From positions 9,678,201 to 9,742,200 of the forward strand of contig OZ020269.1 in assembly GCA_963971225.1 (NCBI GenBank): a DNA stretch of 64,000 nucleotides, written 5' to 3'. Positions 35,669 through 47,650 of the stretch are shown in pieces. Under the pieces are notes generated by a model that saw only the letters and a program-made list of their open reading frames with translations, did not search any database and was not told the origin of the DNA. Positions within the stretch are counted from its first letter, which is position 1. Every line of letters begins with the position of its first letter. Made by a program: the position numbers and the translations under genes. This DNA comes from Melieria omissa. Taxonomy: Eukaryota > Arthropoda > Insecta > Diptera > Ulidiidae.

Positions 35669-38600
35669 TAAAATCAATCATTCGATTTCTCATAAAGAAA
35701 AAAATATTTATAATAAAAAAAAATATTAAATTTAAAATGTGGCATTTTGACAAAACAACTTATCTCGAGATAGAGCAAATTTTCAGTTTTTTAACCATAA
35801 AGATACAATTTCAAGACACTTCGTTTGATGTAATCGGCTTGTTCCTATGGCATTTAGTTACAGAGATATGGCGTATAGCATTTCAACTTTTTTCTTGTTT
35901 TGTATGAGATTTGCTCTGCAGCTTATCAGTATTTTCAAATTACTTGCATACATTTCCTTTCATATAGTTCAGTTCAGTTCAGTTCAGTTGACAAGGCCAG
36001 TTAAAATCAAAAGCTTGGCGCAGAAATGACAAAAGCTAATCGAAATTGTTGGCTTCCCAACATTACCGAACCACTTTCCGTGGCTGTGGTAATCATCTAA
36101 GCAAACATTGCTATCGCTTTATGTGAGAACAACAGCAGCTGCACTAAGCTTTTCAATGGCGCTGGAAGACTAATCGTTCGGCTGCAGGGTTGCCAACGCA
36201 CATATCAAACGCATAATTACGATTCGCGACAAGCAGCTGCGATCGCGTGAACTTCACCCATAATTAAAGGCAAATGAACTTTGCAAACATTAAACGCGCC
36301 AGCGTTTTTGTGCGCATTTTTCGGTTTCGATGTTTGAACTCGTTGGGCGCTTCCTGAACGTTGGCGCAGCTGTAACCCGATCCTTCCAGTTGGGCAGGCA
36401 TTCGTTCACCTTAATGCACGCAACGCCGGAGGGCTACAAAAATTTGAAAGCAGCTGTTGTTGATGGCACGGAACGGCAACGGCAGCAGCTGTTGTTCGCC
36501 GCCTCGCCTTCTCGCGCCGCGCTGAATGTGGCCTTTCAGGCTGGCTGGCTCCCTATGCGCTATGGATGTGCGCCGCTTAGGCGCTCACCTGAGAGAGCAT
36601 CACTCGCTGCGATGCGCCGCGCTGCGCCGCGCCGTTCACCTTTGGCGACACACCGGGCCGGGCAGAGGTGCGTGGAGCGCGGCCGTTGTCACTCGTTTCA
36701 TGTCGGCTATCTCGAGTGTCTTGAGACGCGGCCGGAGCTCCAGCGACGGCGACAGCTGCTGCGCCCGATCAGTTACGTGGTGTCTAACGTGGCTGGCGGT
36801 CGATCGACGCCGGTTGTTGAATGTGCGCTGAGCTGGACCGAACGAGCAGAGCGAACAAGAAACACGAATTTCCATAGCGGGCAATTCGAGTGCGGATTTT
36901 GCTTAAGGCCGTCGAGCGCAGCACCGCGTGAATGTTGCATGTTACGCGTACGGCGCGGGTTCACTGACAACGCTAATAAAACACACCGATAGCCATAATA
37001 ATAGCAACAACTACTGTTGTTGCCAGTGCTGTTGGTGCCCACCGGTTAGTTAATGGTTGATGGCCGCATCGTTATTAATCGAAAACTGAGATCGGCGCAA
37101 TCGATTTTGCACTGCGATCATTTGTGCGCAACATAAAACAACAACAACACGAGTAGCACACAACACAGGCTGCCAGCTGCGTTTCTAAAAGGTGAATAAG
37201 TTTAGTTGTTGTTGTTATTGTCGGCAAACGTGTTGCCCGCAGGGAGTGGCAGCGTGCAGTGACTTACTTCACTGCAACAGCAACAGAAACCAAAACACCA
37301 TCAACAACAACAACAAGCAATGATCAACTGTACTAGTGGATTTAAAAATCATACGAATTTTTTAGTTTTCGATTTTTAGCACTTTTTTATAATTTTTTTT
37401 TTTTAATCTTTTTAGATAGTTTTAGTGTTAGTGTTTAGTGTTTTTATTTTGGATATCATGGTGAACGGGTTTTGATCGATCGCTTCGCACTCAATCTGCG
37501 ACAATTCGCCACTTCGCCAATTGCGCGTTGCAGGCGAATTTCATTCGGTTTCATTTCTTCATTTTACTGGTCGCTGCGCCGCGCTCCGATGTCGAAGTCG
37601 AAGCGATGATCTGCGCATTAGTCTCACCTCCCATACCAAAATTCATCCGCACAACAAAAACAACAGTGAAATCAAGTAAACGTAAATAAAAAGCAAATCG
37701 GGCACAACGCACACGACAAATAACGAACAAAAAAAATAGTGGAAAATTTTCGAGTATGTGTTAAAAAAGAGTAACAATTTTTCAGCAAAACGCGGATAAA
37801 AGCCATAAAAGGCGTAAAAATAATGAAATAGTGCCAAAATGTATAGAAAGGTGCGAAGATCGGCCCACATCGCTGCGCAGCGGACGAGCGAAAAAGGTAG
37901 CGAACGAGCACGGCCACTGAATTGCACATTCGCCGCCCTCTGGCGGTCAATGTGCGCACACATTGTTCGCACCCCAAACGCAGCCAGCCAACAGTTTCAG
38001 CATTCGACTACACAATGAGGAAAAAAAGAACGCGAACAGTGACAAAGTTCAAAGTCAAAAACAATGCAGACAACGAACAAAAAGAACAACGACACAGTGA
38101 ACAAAATGATTTAGCACCGCCAAAAGTTTGTCGCATTCAAATGGTTTTAATTGAAAGAATTCGCTCTAATTCAATCTGGCTCGGTTGCTGTGCAGTTAAT
38201 GAAATTTGTGACATAAATTGTGATCATTAACGAAACGAGATAAAAAACAACTCACATTTCACATGACAGTCTGACTGTGCGGCTGCTGCTGAGCTGGTGG
38301 GCTGGCGCTCAATGCACAGCGTCTGTGCCTTGTGACGTTCTGATTGTTATTGTTGTTGTTGTTGTGTGAGCTAGTTGATGCTTTTTTATGAGCTACTTGT
38401 TTGTGAACATAGAACGCGAAATGCGTGTAGAGTTGCTAGGCCGCACTGAATTGCTGGAATAACTGGAATAAGAATACGAATACGAATTAATCTGATTAAA
38501 TGAATTTTATTATTATTATTTATTTATCATTTTTTCGCAAAGCACTTATGTACTACATATTAAAATTTTACCAAGACTCATGAATGAAAAACATTGACAT

Positions 38601-39445
38601 GTCTGTATTATGAAAATATATCTTTTAATTGTATCTTACTATTCGCGATTATTGTTACTATTCTGCATTCTATACTACTATTCTATACCTACTATTCTAC
38701 GCCTTTTGAACATGCGCACAGTTTTCTACAAAACCATTAAAATATGGGTTTTCTTTTACGTTTTCTAACTTTAACCAGTTTTGTATTTGTAGAAGTGTGC
38801 TGTGAAAATTTTGTTTCCATACACAAAAATAATTTCAATCATTTATTCAAAGCGATATTTACTGATTTTCGTACAAGTCTTAATTATTTCATTTTGTTCC
38901 AATGATTGCATTAATTCGAAAAAAAGTAAAGTTTACAATAAATGGAGCATTTGCCGGCTGCTTGTTTTGACGTATTACAGCTGTGCGTGTTTTCCACTCT
39001 GATATAAACGAACATTAGTCAGGCAACTAAATATTGGCCTTTTTTTAGAGACAATAACAAAGCATTGTGTAGTCGCATTCTTGATCTACTTTAGATTGCA
39101 TATTATTCAGATGTCTAAGATTGCACAAATGTTTGACGTTTCAAAATAATCTTACAGACTTCAAATTACTTTATACTTTTCATCTTAATTAAAAAAACAA
39201 TTATTGCACACTAAATATAAAAAAGACGCACAACTCAAAATTTTCTAAAATCAGATCTCAAACTACTTCATTTCTCTGCAGACACTATCTGCCTAACTAA
39301 AAAATTACTGCATGTCTGTTTTTATGTGAATTGCGTTACTTCTGTTGTTTGCCTCTCCTGAAAATTTTAGATTTTCGAATTGTCTCTTTTGTAATCTTTT
39401 GTACTTATTGTGCATTATATGCAGCTATTTGAATTTTGATTTTAA
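35669..39445. other. Intronic stretch with a GC-rich block at 36.3-37.0 kb
   Basis: The piece 36300-37000 is clearly richer in G+C than its surroundings. It carries a 220-codon open frame (36330-36992) full of Arg and Ala that I do not trust as a gene, since the composition explains it and no splice or homology supports it. The block together with 37440-38240 could be an alternative promoter and 5' UTR of the host gene. A GTTCA pentamer repeat lies at 35966-35988. The remainder is AT-rich. Confidence 0.35.
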
Positions 39446-39685
39446 CCCTTTCGGTACTACTGGGATAATACGTCTTAGCAAGTTTTTAATGCCCCTCAAA
39501 ACTATTATTCAAATCTTACGATCCACGCAAAATATTTTTTCGATTTCGGTGATTCCGCATAAAAGGACGATTTCAGAATTTGTGAGCATCCAATATAATT
39601 TTCTAACGCCAACATTCATAGCATGAGGATATTTCTACTGAGAGTATTTTGGATTTCAAAATTAACCCTTTCCGTCCCGAAAGGG
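39446..39685. mobile_element. piggyBac-type MITE (240 bp)
   Basis: Flanking TTAA at 39442-39445 and 39686-39689 encloses inverted termini CCCTTTCGGTAC and (other strand) CCCTTTCGGGAC. A second TTAACCCTTTCC close to the right end gives an internal near-palindrome at 39663-39689. There is no coding capacity. Confidence 0.7.
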
Positions 39686-39790
39686 TTAATCAAATTGATT
39701 ATTTTTTATCTTATTTTGCAAAAACCAAATATCAAATAATGGATTACCTGGAATTTGAGATATGGATCTAAAAATGCATTTATTGAAATA

Positions 39791-40834
39791 CTTCCTTACT
39801 TACTTACTTAACTGGCCATAACAACCCGTTATCGGGTTACGGCCTGCCGCAAAACTTCTCTCCAGGTGCCTCTGCTTTGCGCGCGCCTTCTTCAGTTGGT
39901 AGCACCAAGAGATGACAGGGCCTCTTCCACCGGAGACACGGCCTCCCTCTTCGCCGTCGACCTCCAACCATCGCATCGAACACCTTTTTCGCCGGAGCTT
40001 CGTCGTCCATGCGGCAGACATGACCAAGCCAGCGTAGCCGCTGGATGTTTATTCGCTGCACTACGTCCATGTCCTTATACAGCTCATACAGCTCGTTATT
40101 GGTTCGTATACGATAGTCGTCACCAACACGAACAGGGCCGAAGATTTTGCGAAGTACCTTCCTCTCGAACACTCCAAGGGCCACTATGTCGTTTCGTGTC
40201 ATTGTCCATGCTTCAGCGCCATAGAGCAGCACGGGCAAGATGAACGTCCTATAGAGTGCAAGTTTTGTCGGTCGAGAGAGGTCTCTACTTCTCAATTGCC
40301 TACCGAGACCGTAGAAGCACCTGTTGGCAAGAGTTATCCCTCGCTTTATCTCCAGACATCATTGCTGCTGCTGATGGCGGTGCCAAGGTAGACGAATTCC
40401 TTGACAACTTCAAAAGTATACCTGTCGGCCTCGACGTGAGACCCTAGCCGCTGCGAGTCCCTGCATGTAGACAGCATATACTTCGTCTTGCCCTCATTTA
40501 CCACCAGACCCATTTTGGCAGATTCTCTTTCGATAGCCGCAAAGGCAGCGGTGACATCTCGCTTGTTACGTCCGATGACATCAATGTCATCAGCGTAGGC
40601 AAGGAGCTGGACACTTTTGTTGAAAATTGTGCCATTACGATGTACACCGGCCTTGCGCAGAACACTCTCCATGGTGAAGTTAAAGAGGTCGCAGGACAAA
40701 GGATCACCCTGTCTGAAACCTCGAACGGTATCAAAGGGGTCGGAGAGGTCACTTCCAACTTTGACGGAGCTGCGCGTATTGCTCAACGTCGCTCTGCAAA
40801 GTCTCGCGAGCTTTGCAGGGATACCAAGTTCAGA
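39791..40834 (-). mobile_element. 5'-truncated RTE-like LINE with reverse-transcriptase remnant
   Basis: The 1044-bp insertion is flanked by a 14-bp duplication, CATTTATTGAAATA, at 39777-39790 and 40835-40848. On the - strand the 5' part encodes the middle of a reverse transcriptase (GFRQGDPLSCDLFNF, LLAYADDIDVIGRN, frame 40837-40346). After a frameshift near 40300-40345 comes the C-terminal region (ILPVLLYGAEAWT, INIQRLRWLGHVCRM, frame 40295-39837). It ends with a TAAG tetranucleotide tail, a style of tail seen in RTE elements. Clade assignment is by motif resemblance only. It is a dead copy. Confidence 0.85.
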
Positions 40835-41170
40835 CATTTATTGAAATAATACTGAAAAATTTTATAACGGATTTTTAAACGATCGATAATTATATTTTTT
40901 TTATCAAAGCTCTAATGATCAGTGATTGATTTTACTTTTTTAAGAATTTACCAAAATTCTGCTGATCAATGAGTGATTTAACTTCTTTGTTTCAAATAGT
41001 TGAATTTTGTTTTTGATCAAAGTCTTAATGATAAATGATTGATTTAACTTCTTAGCAAACAAAAACAAAAAGTAATTGATTTCAAATTTAATTAAAATTC
41101 TATTAATCAAGAATTGATTCTTAAGTTTTAATTGAAATTGTAATGATCAATAATTGATTTAAATTTTTGA

Positions 41171-41812
41171 ATTTAAGTTTTTAATAGAAAACTATTGGTC
41201 AATCATTTATTTTACTTCTTGGCGAAAAAAAACCAAGAAACCTTGATTTTTATTTTTAATTGAAAATATAACAATCAATGGTCAAATCAATCTACTGCTT
41301 AACAATTGATTTCAATTAATTGAAATTCCATTAATCAAGAATCGATTCTTATTTTCAATTTTAATTGTGATAATCAATGATTGATTTAACTTTTTGGCGT
41401 AGAGAATAAAGAAACATGGATTTAAGTTTTTTAATAGAAAACTATTGGTCAATGATTTATTTTACTTCTTGGCGAAAAAAAAGCAAGAAAGATTGATTTT
41501 TATTTTTAATTGAAAATATAACAATCAATGGTCAAATCAAACTACTGCTTATCAATTGATTTCAATTAATTGAAATTCCATTAATCAAGAATTGATTCTT
41601 ATTTTCAATTTTAATTGTGATAATCAATGATTGATTTAACTTTTTGGCGTAAAGAATAAAGAAACATGAATTTAAGTTTTTAATAGATTTATCAATGATT
41701 TATTTCATTTCTTGGCGAAAAAAAACCAAGAAATATTGATTTTTATTTTTAATTGTAAATATAACGATCAATGGTCAAATCAAACTACTGCTTAACAATT
41801 GATTTGAGTTCT
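41171..41812. repeat. 250-bp AT-rich tandem repeat, about 2.6 copies
   Basis: Units start at ATTTAAGTTTTTAATAGA near 41171, 41420 and 41670. Each includes CTTGGCGAAAAAAAA, ATATAACRATCAATGGTCAAATCAA and TGATTGATTTAACTTTTTGGCG. The third copy stops about 140 bp in. Diverged pieces of the same wording extend back to about 40960. AATTGATT and ATCAATT words recur, so single strands could form small hairpins. Confidence 0.9.
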
Positions 41813-44087
41813 TATTCAAAAAAGGTATTATTTTTATTAATCGAGAACGATAAATCATGAACATTTTTTATGGCTACACTAAAAATCATTGATTTTTTAA
41901 CTCTTTTATTGATTTCAACAATAAATTACTCGCACTTGTTTATATTTGTCGTTGATATAACAACAATCAATCTTATTTATATTCTTTTGTCCAGGAATAA
42001 TAACCATTACTAATAATGTTTTCATTTTAAGCAAAACAAAATGTAGACGTGTTAATTTTTATTTGATTTGCATTTTTTGGTTGATTTTTGTAGATATTTT
42101 TACTACTTTTACTTGACTTTTATTTGAATTATTTTAATTTATAACTTTCAATAATTTCTATGCTTGTAAATATTTATGTGGTTTAAGTGAAACCTTGATT
42201 TAAAATCTTTTAAACAACACTTTCTTCGGTGACCTGTAAAAGACGATTACAAAATATGATTTCGAATAAAAATTTTCGTTGGTCTGTTGAGAAAAAATCT
42301 TGAAAACCCCTCATCTGAATATCGCATCCCTCATATGTTTAATACAATTTAATATCCGCATCACACAATTAAATCAATTATAATCGAATATACAATCCAA
42401 CACTAAAGCGATTACATTTTAGTAATTTCCCAATGGCATTTAAAAAAGCCACAAGTGTGTGAGTGACTCGTGCGTACTTAATGACGATTTAATTGCCCCG
42501 GCATTAACTAACCACACAGTTTAATTGATTGATTGCATCGGCCGAAGCCGCATCGATTGTCACAATTCGATCTAAGCCCCCACCCAACGCCAGCACAAAT
42601 CCACTTCAAGTCGCTTAATGCCGTTTTATTACGCGCACTTATTCCATTTTCCAATGTGTCGCTTGAAATTTAATGCAAATTTTAATTCCGACAGGGCTCG
42701 CTCTGGTCATATGGCACTCGAAGTGGCTTTGGCGGCGCACCAGAAGTGTTAAAGACGTATTAGCGGTGATTGCGCGCGCCGTGTTTGCCGACGCTGATAA
42801 CGGACGTGTCGGTGGTCACAACAGAACCACTAATAATCATAAACGGCAACAATAAACGTCAACAGTCAACGCCTAAGCTCCATTATCGGCGAGCGGACTT
42901 AAATTAACACAAACACAAACTGCACCCGCGCACAGTCGCCTGCGACGCGACGCCTGTCGAGTCGTGTGGTCGGCCACTGTGGGCCGTGTGGGCTGTGCGG
43001 TGATTGCTTTGCTTTTTAATGCCTTGTCAATTATTCGGCATTAAAAGAACATCAATTTGTGGCACATTTTTTGTCCAGATGCCACTCGTTCAAAGTGCTG
43101 AAAATATTGAAGAACAACGCCCCTTTTGTTGGTGTCACTGCGGCTGTTACGTGCATTGTGCTTAGTTGTTTGTGTTGTTGCTGTTGGCGTTGCTGCGATG
43201 ACGACTGTTGAACTTGTGATTGTTTGCAGCTCAGACCGCATTTGCGCCAATGTGTGACGACGAACGGCCGACGGTCACACTTTGGCGTCGAGATTTATTA
43301 GTGTTTGTTGTTGCTTTTTTAAGGCCTCCACTATTTACCTTTAATTTAATTAATTAACTTTAAGTTTAAGGCTGTGCAAATGAAATAAGCATTGAATAAA
43401 TACGCAAACGCATAGCGAGACGTAAGCAAGTCGTCATTGCGGCCGCCCATACGATCGTATGAACTGGCAATAAGTACAAAAGCAACAACAAAAATTAAAG
43501 CATAACCACTTTAAAGGAAGGCAGACCACTTTTTCGTGTGATTCAAACATTTGTGTACCTTTGTGGTAATGTACTGGGAATCTGCGCCATTTGCACATTG
43601 ACCCTTGTTTTTCAATATGTTGGCAATTTTCTTTAGAAAATCAAATGGAAAAATCTAAAAATAATTTGCAGACATAAAAAAGAGCAGCAACGAAAAAATA
43701 TCCGCAAGTGTGTTAGCTACAAATAATTCTCAACTTAATGACGTCAATTAGGGTAGTCGCATTCAGTCAGTCACAACAACAAAAACAACAAACAAATAAA
43801 AATAAACAATCGAAAAAGCAAAAAGCGTATAAATGTGTGTACATAAAATCGCATATGAGTAGAATGGCAGCAGGAGAGCAAATGCAAATAAATATTTGAA
43901 CAAAATAAAAAGCAAAACATGGGAACCCAACTTGGGCAGATTAGGTTCGAGTAGCAGCTTAGGACAATGATATGAGTCAGTTTGAACACATTGTGTTACC
44001 ACAAAAGGAAAAAAAGGCCCTTAACTACGCAACAAACACGGGTCGGTAGCATAAACAAATTATGACTTGTGATCTAATGACAACTAA
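41813..44087. other. Intronic stretch without supported features
   Basis: AT-rich to about 42400, then moderately GC-rich (42540-43260) with no recognisable exon. Open frames here are short and without splice context. Confidence 0.4.
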
Positions 44088-44184
44088 ATGAATAAATAAA
44101 TAACAATAAATAAAGAAATAAAAATAATAATAAAATAAAAATAAATAAATAATAATAATAAATACAAAAATAAATAAATAAATT
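44088..44184. repeat. AATA/AAT simple repeat
   Basis: About 97 bp of AAATA, AATA and AAT units with few other bases, located 158 bp upstream of the SINE. The open frames on the opposite strand are artefacts of it. Confidence 0.9.
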
Positions 44185-44341
44185 GACTTTTTCAGAAAAT
44201 CAGAAATTACAGAGTCCGACAGAGCAACAACATTGCGCAACAGTCCGAAATCCATTAACCGACTTTTCTTTAACTATTTTTATTCTTTTTTCAAACTTGA
44301 ATCTGAGCCTTAAAAAAAACATTGCAACTTAGAAAGTAGCC

Positions 44342-44740
44342 GCCGGCCTCGATAGTCAAGCGGGTAGCGCGCTGGCTTCTCATACCAAAGGCTCCAGGTT
44401 CGATTCCTGGCTCGGGCTGGTGAACAACTCATCTACTTCTATCGCTATCCACATGAAGGGAATGAGAATTACAAGAATCGCACAAGTGCGCTCTTGGCAG
44501 GCAATGGCAAAACCTCCAAGTGTGAACGAAAAACTGCCAATCGCCGTTCAGATTCGGCGTTAAACTGTAGGTCCCCTTCCCCCTTTCCCCATCCGCTTGA
44601 AATGTGTGCTGTAACATATGTTGGCAAAACAGTCTTGCATACACAGTTCAAAAACGGGTGAAATATGTGGTATCACAATGGGCCTTTCAGGCCTCCGAGT
44701 GTGTCTCTTATAGAGGCAGCCACCGCAACCTAACCTAACC
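44342..44740 (+). mobile_element. tRNA-derived SINE (399 bp) with LINE-like 3' tail
   Basis: A perfect 12-bp duplication TAGAAAGTAGCC flanks the element (44330-44341 and 44741-44752). The first 75 bp are a tRNA-like head. An A-box-like TAGTCAAGCGGG is followed by the B box GGTTCGATTCC in an arm that pairs (CCAGG...CCTGG), so it can be transcribed by RNA polymerase III. A body with CCGTTCAGATTCGGC and ACTGTAGGTCCC follows. The 3' end reads TCACAATGGGCC...GGCCTCCGAGTG and finishes CCTAACCTAACC. That end matches the tail of the LINE at 29131. The frames across it are non-coding. Confidence 0.9.
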
Positions 44741-45060
44741 TAGAAAGTAGCCAGTAACCAAGCAGACTGGCTGTCTAAAATATTTTTCCTGAGCCTTTCC
44801 AGAAACTATGTAGATCTGTTCAATTTATCATGTATGTATCATGGATGTATCATGTCAATGCTTTTGGGGACTTGAGCCCATTATAAAGTGCCCTGTCACC
44901 AAGCAAACTGACTATTTAGAGTCTCTTTTACCTAAGACTGTCATTGGATCAGTGCCATCTGCTTGTGACTTGTCTTGTGAGCTAAGGAAATCCATTATGA
45001 ATCAAGAGCTGCTAGACAGGTATCAGCGTCATTTTTAACCAAGGAATCAAACTCCTATTA

Positions 45061-45510
45061 CACTGCACAACAAAATCAATTTTTTTAAATAACAAGGTTC
45101 TGACAACGGATTCTGGTAGAGGTGACCAAAAAAAAATATACGCGTTTTGAAAGTTTACATCTGAATTTGTTTTAAGGGTGGTCAAAGTTTTCCCCCTTTT
45201 GCACATTCTTATGGTGAATCGGCATACGAAAACCATGCAACCTTACATTTTAGGTATATGATGTGTTCAGCAATTTGATGTGAAATACTACGAAGAATTT
45301 TTATGGGTCAATTTGACCCTTTTTTTCTAAAATGCCAAAAATGTCCTGTAAAACAGGGCTTTTTAAGGAAAAAATGTACCACAAAAATATTCGCCATAAA
45401 ATTCTACTATAGGTCTCTGAATACATCAGCGCTCAGAAATTTATTTCCCTGGTCCCCTCTACCAGAATCCGTTGTCAGAACCTAGTTATTTTTGTTTGCG
45501 TTGTGCAGAT
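45061..45510. mobile_element. DNA element with about 65-bp inverted termini (450 bp)
   Basis: The left end (CACTGCACAAC..., then AACAAGGTTCTGACAACGG and ATTCTGGTAGAGG) is repeated in reverse complement at 45430-45510 (CCTCTACCAGAAT, CCGTTGTCAGAACC, GTTGTGCAG). A CACTG terminus resembles CACTA/EnSpm-like elements, but the right terminus is altered and no clean duplication is visible. The superfamily is uncertain. A diverged, partial copy in inverse orientation is at 14725-15151. Confidence 0.65.
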
Positions 45511-47179
45511 TTCCGATGATTCGAAACATCATACTTGTACTATAATCAAAGCTTAAACTAAAATACGTTCCCACTGAGTGGGTGCTATAAAAGACCTTTG
45601 GCTCGCTGGATCACCGCCGACACCCACATCAACCGAAAAGTGGCAAAGTGTCTTTTACCGAATCCGGCTGCCCTGAAAATAAATGCCGAGAGTAATTTTT
45701 TATCAAATTATATTTTTAATCATATTAATTTACAGTTTCCATAACGATTCCAGTCGTTTGCATGGCCAATGCAGTTAAGCCACACAATTTTCAATTTGCC
45801 AGATGCACATTTACTGCAAATTGGCAAAAAAGCACAGCTTACATTGTACTGCAGCTGTCTGTTTATATCTGCGTGTGCGTGGTGCTTATAGTTTGCAAAT
45901 AGTGCGAAATCGCTTTGCAAATATGCAAATTTAATTGAACCATATTTAGTGCACTCTACAGCAGCCGCACTGAACCGTAGCGGCAACAACAAAAACACTA
46001 ACAGCAACATCAGTCGCAACAGCGAGAAAGAGCGCGCGCGCAAAAACGTCCACAATTTGCAATCGTTCAGCAAGCGTCATTAGGCAAATTTGCATTTGCC
46101 GCAGCCACAACCACAGCCACAGAAAATTGTGTTAAATTGTGCCTCAAATCGCCGCTTTGCGGTATGTGGCAGCAACCAGCAACCAACAGCCAGCTGGTGG
46201 CCAACGCAGTACCGCTGAGTACACCGCTGGAAGTGCCGCCGCAACTACACTAACCAACAACAACTGCGGCACTTTACGCTCAAACCGACATGGCAATAAA
46301 ATTGATTTGCATAAAACATGGCAGCGATGCAGCCGCAGGCAGCTGGCGGCAGAGCGGAAATTGCACAAGTGGAAAATATAATCAACGCATTTAAGCGTAA
46401 CGACAATTTTGCGCTGCGCACATAACGCGGCGTATACGCAACCTGCAATTCTCAGAAGCACACACAACGCAACACAACACAACAAGCGCTGCGTCTTGCA
46501 CTGCGCAGCGATGATCTCTTCGCACTTTTCATCTCTCTGTGTGTTTTGCTGCAGTTAAACGCATTTGGCATGAGAGCTGCCATCTGTGAGCGATTGGCAA
46601 ACTGCAACGAAATGTCACTTGCGTTTGCCGCATGCGGACGCGCAAAAACATGTAATGCGTAGTCACACAACGCCGCACCTGCCGTCACTCACCGCACGCA
46701 GCGTCAGCGACGATTGACGACTTGCGAACGTGTTTCACTTGAGTGCCGCGTTATGGCGTATTTAGTTCATTTTTATGCCACATGCAACGCAGTCAGACAA
46801 GATTCGTGCAGTATTTTCTAGCCACTCCTTGCACAATGCCACTAAGTGCTTTGAGTGTGCCGCAGCCGCAGTTTTATTCCAGTTGTTGTCTGACGTTTTC
46901 TTATGTGGGCCATGCGAACGGCGATCGTCGTTGTTGTGTGCAATATTTACGACCAATGAATCTTTTACGTTTTGTAAATGCAAAAATGAGGGCAATTTCA
47001 GCTCGGAAGCGCTTTGGCTGTTTATTCCGAAATAAGACATCACACATTTGTTGCCATCAATAAAACAACAGTTTAAGGTCACTTGTGGTGGATTTCTGTC
47101 TGAGTTTAGGTGCGAGTTCGTAGTCCGGGTACTCTTGATTAGGAAGCGAGAGTGCGCCGTAAAAGTTGGCCACAAAGGC
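45511..47179. other. Intronic stretch without supported genes
   Basis: A TATAAAAGACC box near 45586 is followed by a GC-richer segment with no frame that I recognise. It may be another LTR remnant or a promoter. The stretch 46080-46760 is GC-richer with only short open frames. Confidence 0.3.
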
Positions 47180-47650
47180 CGCAATGTTTTCCCCGAGTGA
47201 AATAAGCAAACAAACGCGTCGCTTGATCTCAGTACGAGAAGTTGCCTTTATTTTCCGAAAATTAGTTCTTATATAGTAAACTTACAAACTGTTATACGAA
47301 GGGGCAATTCCAGTGCTCCTCCCTCTATTTCCAATATTTTCTCGTTGCACCAATCACGACGCGGGTCAAAACTGGCAACGCGGCAGTTTCCCAAAGTGGG
47401 CCAGCACCCTGCGTTGACCTGCGGTAGGTCGGGTCGTGTTGCAATGCGCGATCGGTGCAAGTGCCCACATGAGTTGTGACATGTGTCGCTTGTGCAAGTG
47501 CAGGCCACTTGAGTGACGCCGGCGTTCTTGTGCATGCGACACTTGACACTTGTAAACAAAGTGGCGCGCGCACCGTTCGATGCACGTCGGTCTTGCTGAC
47601 TGGCTTGAGCGCTATGCTGTCGGCATCAGTGGTCATGCGGTACCACTACA
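47180..47650 (-). mobile_element. Probable solo LTR, - strand
   Basis: On the - strand a GC-rich U3-like segment leads to TATATAAG (about 47270-47277) and, about 20 bp on, the poly(A) signal AATAAA (47252-47247). This compact TATA-to-AATAAA arrangement is typical of insect LTR retrotransposons. No internal region, primer-binding site or duplication was found, so limits and family are not established. Confidence 0.45.

Noticed and set aside
36330..36992. A 220-codon open frame on the + strand
   Set aside because: It sits in a GC-rich, Arg/Ala-biased block, has no recognisable motif and no splice or promoter support, so composition explains its length.
44342..44416. A genuine tRNA gene
   Set aside because: The A and B boxes fit, but the acceptor stem is imperfect, a 330-bp SINE body follows directly, and a target duplication encloses the whole unit.
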